Assembly (NCBI GenBank): GCA_016932295.1 | Contig: JAFGDC010000265.1 | Span: forward strand, 1 to 6,848 | DNA: 6,848 nucleotides | DNA from: a candidate division CSSED10-310 bacterium | GTDB taxonomy: Bacteria > CSSED10-310 > JAFGDC01 | Direction of reading: 5' to 3' | In this document: one piece after another, positions 1-3,880 of the stretch | How the letters are laid out: every line of letters starts with the position of its first letter | How positions within the stretch are numbered: position 1 is the first letter of the stretch | Translations under genes and position numbers: made by a program | The notes under the pieces: model-generated | Seen by the model: the letters and a program-made list of their open reading frames with translations, nothing else | Databases searched by the model: none | What the model was told of the DNA's origin: nothing

Positions 1-2
1 CG

Positions 3-1499
3 CGCTTTGTCGGCCTGCTCAATCCCTTCGGGAGCGGCCAGCGGGCTTCGGTGACCCTCGGCGCCCAGCCCGGAACAGCCTACCTGGCGGACGGCGGCAA
101 CGGCGTCCGGACAATCGATTACAGCGATCCTGGCAATCCGGTGGAAGTTGGGGGGTTCAACACTCCCGGCAGCACCAGTAACATCGTCCTCGCCGGCGAT
201 CGTCTCCTGGTGGGCGACCAGCGCGCCCTGGAAATTCTCGATATCGGTGCTGATCCGCTCAATCCCACCCGGCTCGGCCAGTTCCGAACCACCGGTAATC
301 CGCTCTGGGGCGAGGCCAGCGGCGACACGGTATTCCTGGCCGATTCCTACTCGGTCCAGACCCTGGATATTTCGGATCCGGCGGACCCGGGTCGACTGGA
401 TGCCTTTTTCACCAACCATGCCGCCAGTCCCTACCGGCTGTATAAACGAGGTACCGTGCTTTACGTGGCCGGCTCCAGCGGCGGCCTGCTGGTCTTCGAC
501 TGCGCCGATCCAGTCACCCTCAGCCTTATGGCCCAGGTTCCCGACGATCATTCCAAGACCTACCTGACGCTCGGTTTCGTGGGGTCCTACCTGTATGCTC
601 CCGGCAGCCAGGGCGATATCGACATCTACGACATCAGTGAGCCGGCGCAGCCCATCCTCGTCAAGACAGTGGCGCTCAACGGCGACTTCCCCCGCATCCT
701 GGTGGACGGCGATCGGGTGTTCCTCTCCAATCAGAGTGAGGGCATCAGTGTGTTGGATGCTTCCGATCCCATCAATCCGCGCCTCGCCGGCCGCGTCGAC
801 ACTTCAGGTTACGCGGAAGGCATCGCGGTGGACGGCGATCTGCTGCTGGTGGCCGATGTGTACAGCTTCCAGATCTTCCGGTTGACGGAGGCGGCGCACG
901 ACGCCACCCCACCCGTTACGGTTATCGTTTCACCCGAGGATGGCCAGGCGGTCGCCGGTAAATATGTCGACATCATGGGGTGCGCCATGGATCCGGGCTC
1001 AGGCATCCAACTGGTGGAGGTAAGCACTAACGGCGGATACGACTGGTCGACTGCCCAGGGGCAGGAGGATTGGAATCACCGCTGGTTCCCCGGCGATGAT
1101 GTGGATGCCGTGGTCATGGCCAGGAGCCGGGATTGGGCCGGCAACACGGAAGATCCGCCGGTGTGGGTGTCGTTCCCGTTTTCGCTGTTGAGACCGATGG
1201 TGCTGTTCGCCGGTTTCGGTGACGCGTACCTGCCCTATACGTCCAACCTGGGCATAGCGGCGGTGGTGCAGGATCCCGTCAACGTCAACGCCATCGATCG
1301 TCTGGAGTTGTTCTACGACGGCTTGCCGACCGGTGTCGAACTGGAACTCGTGGATATCCCGGAAGGGCGCTACGCGTTGTATTACTCGGAGTATGCCTGG
1401 GCCAGCAACGAGGAGGCATCCTATCTCATCGAACTGGTGCCCTTCGATGTCTGGGAGCATACCGGGGCATCCTGGCCATGGCTGGAGGTGCGGCACTAG
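3..1499 (+). CDS. LVIVD-repeat beta-propeller protein with Ig-like domain, 5' partial
   Basis: The reading frame is open from the first complete codon at base 3 to a TAG at 1497-1499. The GTG at 51 lies inside the frame with no ribosome binding site, so the true start and any signal peptide are to the left of the window. About six LVIVD-type repeats follow one another up to about base 885. Each has a blade pattern such as VFLADSYSVQTLDISDPADP, with the recurring core 'hDhSDPxxP' (TIDYSDPGNP, LDISDPADP, YDISEPAQP, LDASDPINP), and they should build a beta-propeller. From about 905 to 1165 lies an Ig-like/E-set domain, starting PPVTVIVSPEDG and ending ARSRDWAGNTEDPP. The last 100 residues (about 1195-1496) are a beta-rich domain I do not recognise, with LELFYDGLPTGVELELVD. 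LVIVD proteins are usually exported and act as surface or periplasmic binding scaffolds. The ligand here is unknown. No catalytic motif and no C-terminal sorting signal is visible. The gene ends 15 bases from the convergent clpP stop. Confidence 0.85.
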   Translation, partial: RFVGLLNPFGSGQRASVTLGAQPGTAYLADGGNGVRTIDYSDPGNPVEVGGFNTPGSTSNIVLAGDRLLVGDQRALEILDIGADPLNPTRLGQFRTTGNPLWGEASGDTVFLADSYSVQTLDISDPADPGRLDAFFTNHAASPYRLYKRGTVLYVAGSSGGLLVFDCADPVTLSLMAQVPDDHSKTYLTLGFVGSYLYAPGSQGDIDIYDISEPAQPILVKTVALNGDFPRILVDGDRVFLSNQSEGISVLDASDPINPRLAGRVDTSGYAEGIAVDGDLLLVADVYSFQIFRLTEAAHDATPPVTVIVSPEDGQAVAGKYVDIMGCAMDPGSGIQLVEVSTNGGYDWSTAQGQEDWNHRWFPGDDVDAVVMARSRDWAGNTEDPPVWVSFPFSLLRPMVLFAGFGDAYLPYTSNLGIAAVVQDPVNVNAIDRLELFYDGLPTGVELELVDIPEGRYALYYSEYAWASNEEASYLIELVPFDVWEHTGASWPWLEVRH

Positions 1500-1514
1500 G
1501 CGTCCGGGGATGGT

Positions 1515-2132
1515 CTATTCCAGCTCCTCGCCGCGGGTGATGATATGGTCCACGAGGCCGTACTCCTTGGCTTCATCCGCATACATCCACTTGTCGCGTT
1601 CGGTGTCCATCGCCACCTGCTCATAGGATTGGCCGGTTTCCTCCGCCATGAGACGGTTGCCCCGTTCTTTGAGGCGCAAGATTTCCCTGGCCTGGATATC
1701 GACATCGGTGGCATCGCCCTGGAAGGCGCTGGAAGGCTGGTGGATAAGGATACGGGCATTGGGCAGTGCGTACCGGGAACCCTTCGGCGCGGCGAGGAGG
1801 ATGATGCTGCCGGCGCTGGCGGTCAATCCCACCGCCACTGTCTTGATAGGTGACCGGACAAAGCGGAGCATATCGAAGATTGCGAACCCGGCATCGGCGT
1901 CGCCGCCCGGTGAGTTGATGAACACCTTGATGGGATCGGCGGATTCGGCATCCAGCAGCAGCAGTTGCTGGGAGACTCGTTCAGCCAGCTTCTTGGTGAT
2001 CACGTCAGAGATGAGCACGGACCTTGTCTTGAGCAGTTTGACGGTGAGTGAATCCGACCGGCCCTTGTCCTCTTCGTTGCGGTCTTCTTCCTGATCTTCA
2101 TCTGGTTCTTCGTAGTATGGCTTGAGCACCAT
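1515..2132 (-). CDS. clpP: ATP-dependent Clp protease proteolytic subunit (ClpP family)
   Basis: ClpP is the serine peptidase of the Clp machine. Two heptameric rings form a chamber that degrades proteins unfolded by an AAA+ partner such as ClpX or ClpA, in the cytoplasm. This 205-residue protein has the usual length and the full triad: Ser106 in TASAGS, His131 in LIHQP and Asp180 in DTERDKW. The spacings of 25 and 49 residues equal those of E. coli ClpP (97/122/171). INSPGG (72-77), ALPNAR (122-127) and EAKEYGLVD (187-195) are also family hallmarks. The N-terminus is unusual: 11 of residues 8-22 are Asp or Glu, where most ClpPs carry a short propeptide or hydrophobic axial loop. The cleft position equivalent to E. 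coli Tyr60 is Lys69. The ATG is supported by GGGAGG six bases upstream. No Clp ATPase gene is in view, so the partner must be encoded elsewhere. A ClpP paralogue rather than the sole housekeeping ClpP is possible. Confidence 0.93.
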   Translation of the reverse strand: MVLKPYYEEPDEDQEEDRNEEDKGRSDSLTVKLLKTRSVLISDVITKKLAERVSQQLLLLDAESADPIKVFINSPGGDADAGFAIFDMLRFVRSPIKTVAVGLTASAGSIILLAAPKGSRYALPNARILIHQPSSAFQGDATDVDIQAREILRLKERGNRLMAEETGQSYEQVAMDTERDKWMYADEAKEYGLVDHIITRGEELE

Positions 2133-2138
2133 CGCACG

Positions 2139-2144
2139 CCTCCC
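2139..2144 (-). promoter_or_regulatory. clpP ribosome binding site
   Basis: The leftward strand reads GGGAGG here, six bases before the ATG at 2132-2130. It is a strong Shine-Dalgarno match at good spacing and fixes the clpP start, so the acidic N-terminal segment belongs to the protein. Confidence 0.75.
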
Positions 2145-2170
2145 GGAGCGAGTGTTCCTTGGTTTGCCAG

Positions 2171-2219
2171 ACCGCCGCGGCGGCCGAAATCACGTCATGA
2201 TATAGTGGATCGCGGCGGT
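2171..2219. repeat. 9-bp perfect inverted repeat across glycosyltransferase stop and clpP leader
   Basis: ACCGCCGCG at 2171-2179 is the exact reverse complement of CGCGGCGGT at 2211-2219, separated by 31 bases. The left arm also overlaps a 12-bp perfect palindrome (2172-2183, CCGCCGCGGCGG). In the leftward transcript the arms could pair around the stop codon of the glycosyltransferase (2195-2197). No U-run follows, so it is not a standard intrinsic terminator. One arm lies in the spacer of the predicted clpP promoter and the other in its leader, so a protein-binding operator is an alternative reading. GC-rich composition makes chance similarity possible. Confidence 0.4.
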
Positions 2220-3772
2220 TTTCCAGTGGCACCGCCGGAGGGCGGATCGCTCCGTCGTTCATACAGTTGAAACGGTCCGATGGTCATCACGCGAGTGAAC
2301 CGAGTGGCGAGCAGCTCCCGCAGTTGCGGAGCGAAATTCTCCGGACGGGGTCCGCTGAGCTGGTGGATTACCGGATGATCGACCCAGATCACCAGGCCGG
2401 TGCCGGTGGCCTGGATGGCATTGACGATCTCACGCTGAAAACGGTCCTGGCTGAAATGGCCGTAGGCGAACATGCGGATTCGGGTGGGATTCGGCCGTTG
2501 TCCGAGGATGTAGAGGTTGGGGGCCCATGGTCCCACGTAGACAGGCGCGGCCGGCGTGGTCCTGCGCTGGATCTCGCGGACCGTGCGGCGGATCACCTGC
2601 GCGTCGTACCACCCCACGAGCACCGCCCGTTGGGAGGGGAGCCCCAAGGCGGTCACCGGTTCCCGATAGTGCTGGATCAGGCGGACGGCGGCGCTGGCTG
2701 AGGGCATGGCGAACAGCAGCACCAGGATGGCCCCGCCGCTTCGCCGGGCGAGGCCGTTGGGCCGCGCCGCCAGGAACTCGAGAGCGCGGCGAAGGAGCCA
2801 TGCGGCGCAGAGGAAGCCGCAGTGGAGCGTGTAGACCAGGTGCTTGAAATCCGGCCGGGGAAAGATCGATGCGTAGATGGCGATGCCCGCCAGCACCACC
2901 AGGGTCATGCGTGTTTCGGCCTGCCGGTGGACCAGCACCAGGGCGGTGATCGCGAACACGAGCGGTCCGGTGATGAAGCCGGCAAGCTCGATGAGTTCCT
3001 CGGAGAACGGGAAGGGGAGATGGATGCCTGCGGCGAAGCCGGGCGCCGTGAGAGGATAGATCGTCGTGTAGTAAAGGAAGTCCCGCAATGCTCCGTTAAC
3101 CATGAAATAGAGCAGGGCCACTCCGATAACCAGGCCGGCGCCGCCGGCCATGCCCATGAACAGGCGGCCGCGGTCATGTTCAGCCGGGCCGCCCTGGCGC
3201 CGGGGCAGGAGAATCCAGAGCAGGCAGGCGGCGGCCAGGAAGGTGGTATAGGTCTGTTTGGCGAGCAGGGTGGTGCCCAGCATGGCGCCCATCCAGAGGG
3301 CGCGGCCGGTGGTCGGGTGGCGGGCCAGGGCGAAGCCGGCGGCCAGGACGAGCAGCATGCCGAATTGGGCGATCCAGCCGTTATGATAGATGTTGCGCAT
3401 GGGGATGGTCCATGGGTAGAAGGCGAGGGCCGCCCACCAGGCGATGCGGGGGCCGGCGACGGCGCCAGCCAGGCGGTGGAAGAGGACGACGATCAGTGCG
3501 CCCAGTAAGGCCGCGACCAGTCTGCTGACCAGGAGTGAACTGCCGGTGACCTTGAACACCATGCCCAGCAGGTAATAGGACAGCGGCATCTTGTAGTAGA
3601 GCTGGTCGCGGTACAGCACGTCGCCGGCGGCGATCTGGCGGGCGGCATAGAGCGCGGACCCCTCGTCGAAATAATCGAACCGGGGGCTGACGAGCACGAA
3701 ACAGAGATTGCACAGGACGCACAGGATCGCCAGCAGGATCCCTTGATGTCGGTACAACCCCTTAAATTTCAT
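2195..3772 (-). CDS. GT39/PMT-type (ArnT-like) integral membrane glycosyltransferase
   Basis: This is predicted to be a GT-C fold glycosyltransferase that moves a sugar from a polyprenyl-phosphate donor to a lipid, glycan or protein on the outer face of the cytoplasmic membrane. The 525-residue protein has a first membrane helix at about 11-29, then an extracytoplasmic loop with FDYFDEGSALY. Its Asp36-Glu37 pair matches the catalytic acidic motif of the PMT/ArnT superfamily. YRDQLYYKMPLSYYLLG (54-70) is also typical of this family. Further hydrophobic segments give about 9-11 helices in all, with AKQTY after one of them. The last 100 residues form a soluble domain with VYVGPWAPNLYILGQRP. I chose the ATG at 3772. 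A TTG 12 codons upstream (3808) also keeps the frame but has no ribosome binding site, and its first six bases form a perfect -35 box. The acceptor and donor cannot be told from sequence; family members modify lipid A, arabinogalactan or proteins. It lies between a CHAT gene and clpP, neither an obvious partner. Confidence 0.85.
   Translation of the reverse strand: MKFKGLYRHQGILLAILCVLCNLCFVLVSPRFDYFDEGSALYAARQIAAGDVLYRDQLYYKMPLSYYLLGMVFKVTGSSLLVSRLVAALLGALIVVLFHRLAGAVAGPRIAWWAALAFYPWTIPMRNIYHNGWIAQFGMLLVLAAGFALARHPTTGRALWMGAMLGTTLLAKQTYTTFLAAACLLWILLPRRQGGPAEHDRGRLFMGMAGGAGLVIGVALLYFMVNGALRDFLYYTTIYPLTAPGFAAGIHLPFPFSEELIELAGFITGPLVFAITALVLVHRQAETRMTLVVLAGIAIYASIFPRPDFKHLVYTLHCGFLCAAWLLRRALEFLAARPNGLARRSGGAILVLLFAMPSASAAVRLIQHYREPVTALGLPSQRAVLVGWYDAQVIRRTVREIQRRTTPAAPVYVGPWAPNLYILGQRPNPTRIRMFAYGHFSQDRFQREIVNAIQATGTGLVIWVDHPVIHQLSGPRPENFAPQLRELLATRFTRVMTIGPFQLYERRSDPPSGGATGKPPRSTIS
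2197..2225 (-). promoter_or_regulatory. Putative sigma70-type promoter of clpP
   Basis: On the leftward strand TGGAAA (2225-2220, 4 of 6 to the -35 consensus) is followed after 17 bases by TATCAT (2202-2197, 5 of 6 to the -10 consensus). Transcription would start near 2190, giving a leader of roughly 58 bases before the clpP ATG. The elements lie in the last codons and the stop of the glycosyltransferase gene, which suggests clpP can be transcribed on its own. The call rests on pattern matching only; promoter-like hexamers occur by chance. Confidence 0.35.
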
Positions 3773-3778
3773 GAAAAA

Positions 3779-3808
3779 ATCGTAACACCAAGGAGAAAAC
3801 CATGTCAA
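3779..3808 (-). promoter_or_regulatory. Putative promoter of the glycosyltransferase gene, possibly leaderless
   Basis: The leftward strand has a perfect -35 hexamer TTGACA (3808-3803), an 18-base spacer and TACGAT (3784-3779, 4 of 6 to the -10 consensus). The seventh base after the -10 box is the A of the ATG at 3772-3770, and no Shine-Dalgarno sequence precedes that ATG. Together these suggest that transcription begins at or within a base or two of the start codon. This is an inference from spacing; a start at the TTG inside the -35 box would contradict it. Confidence 0.45.
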
Positions 3809-3862
3809 CGGTACTGGTTGAAAAGCGGGTTCTGCCGGGGTTATCGATTACAGTGTCGAGTG

Positions 3863-3880
3863 GCCGGCTCAACCGCCGGC
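3863..3880 (-). other. Short GC hairpin over the CHAT stop codon
   Basis: GCCGGC occurs at 3863-3868 and again at 3875-3880, separated by six bases. Each copy is its own reverse complement, so the transcript can form a six-pair GC stem with a six-base loop that contains the TGA of the CHAT gene. No U-tract follows in the leftward direction, so termination is uncertain; it may only stabilise the 3' end. No better terminator was seen in the 96-base gap before the glycosyltransferase. Confidence 0.3.

Noticed and set aside
51..53. GTG at 51 as the start of the LVIVD protein
   Set aside because: The frame is open to the left edge, no Shine-Dalgarno sequence lies in front, and an exported propeller protein should have a signal peptide, which is absent here.
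999..1496. Minus-strand open frame (165 codons) within the LVIVD gene
   Set aside because: The plus-strand frame has a coherent Ig-like domain here, and the reverse frame shows no family features.
2822..3508. Long plus-strand open frame (228 codons) inside the glycosyltransferase gene
   Set aside because: It is the antisense shadow of membrane helices: the hydrophobic codons read backward as Gln, His, Glu and Gly rich sequence with no domain and no convincing start.
3773..3808. Extending the glycosyltransferase to the TTG at 3808
   Set aside because: No ribosome binding site precedes the TTG, the added 12 residues come before the normal short cytoplasmic N-terminus, and the bases are better explained as a promoter.
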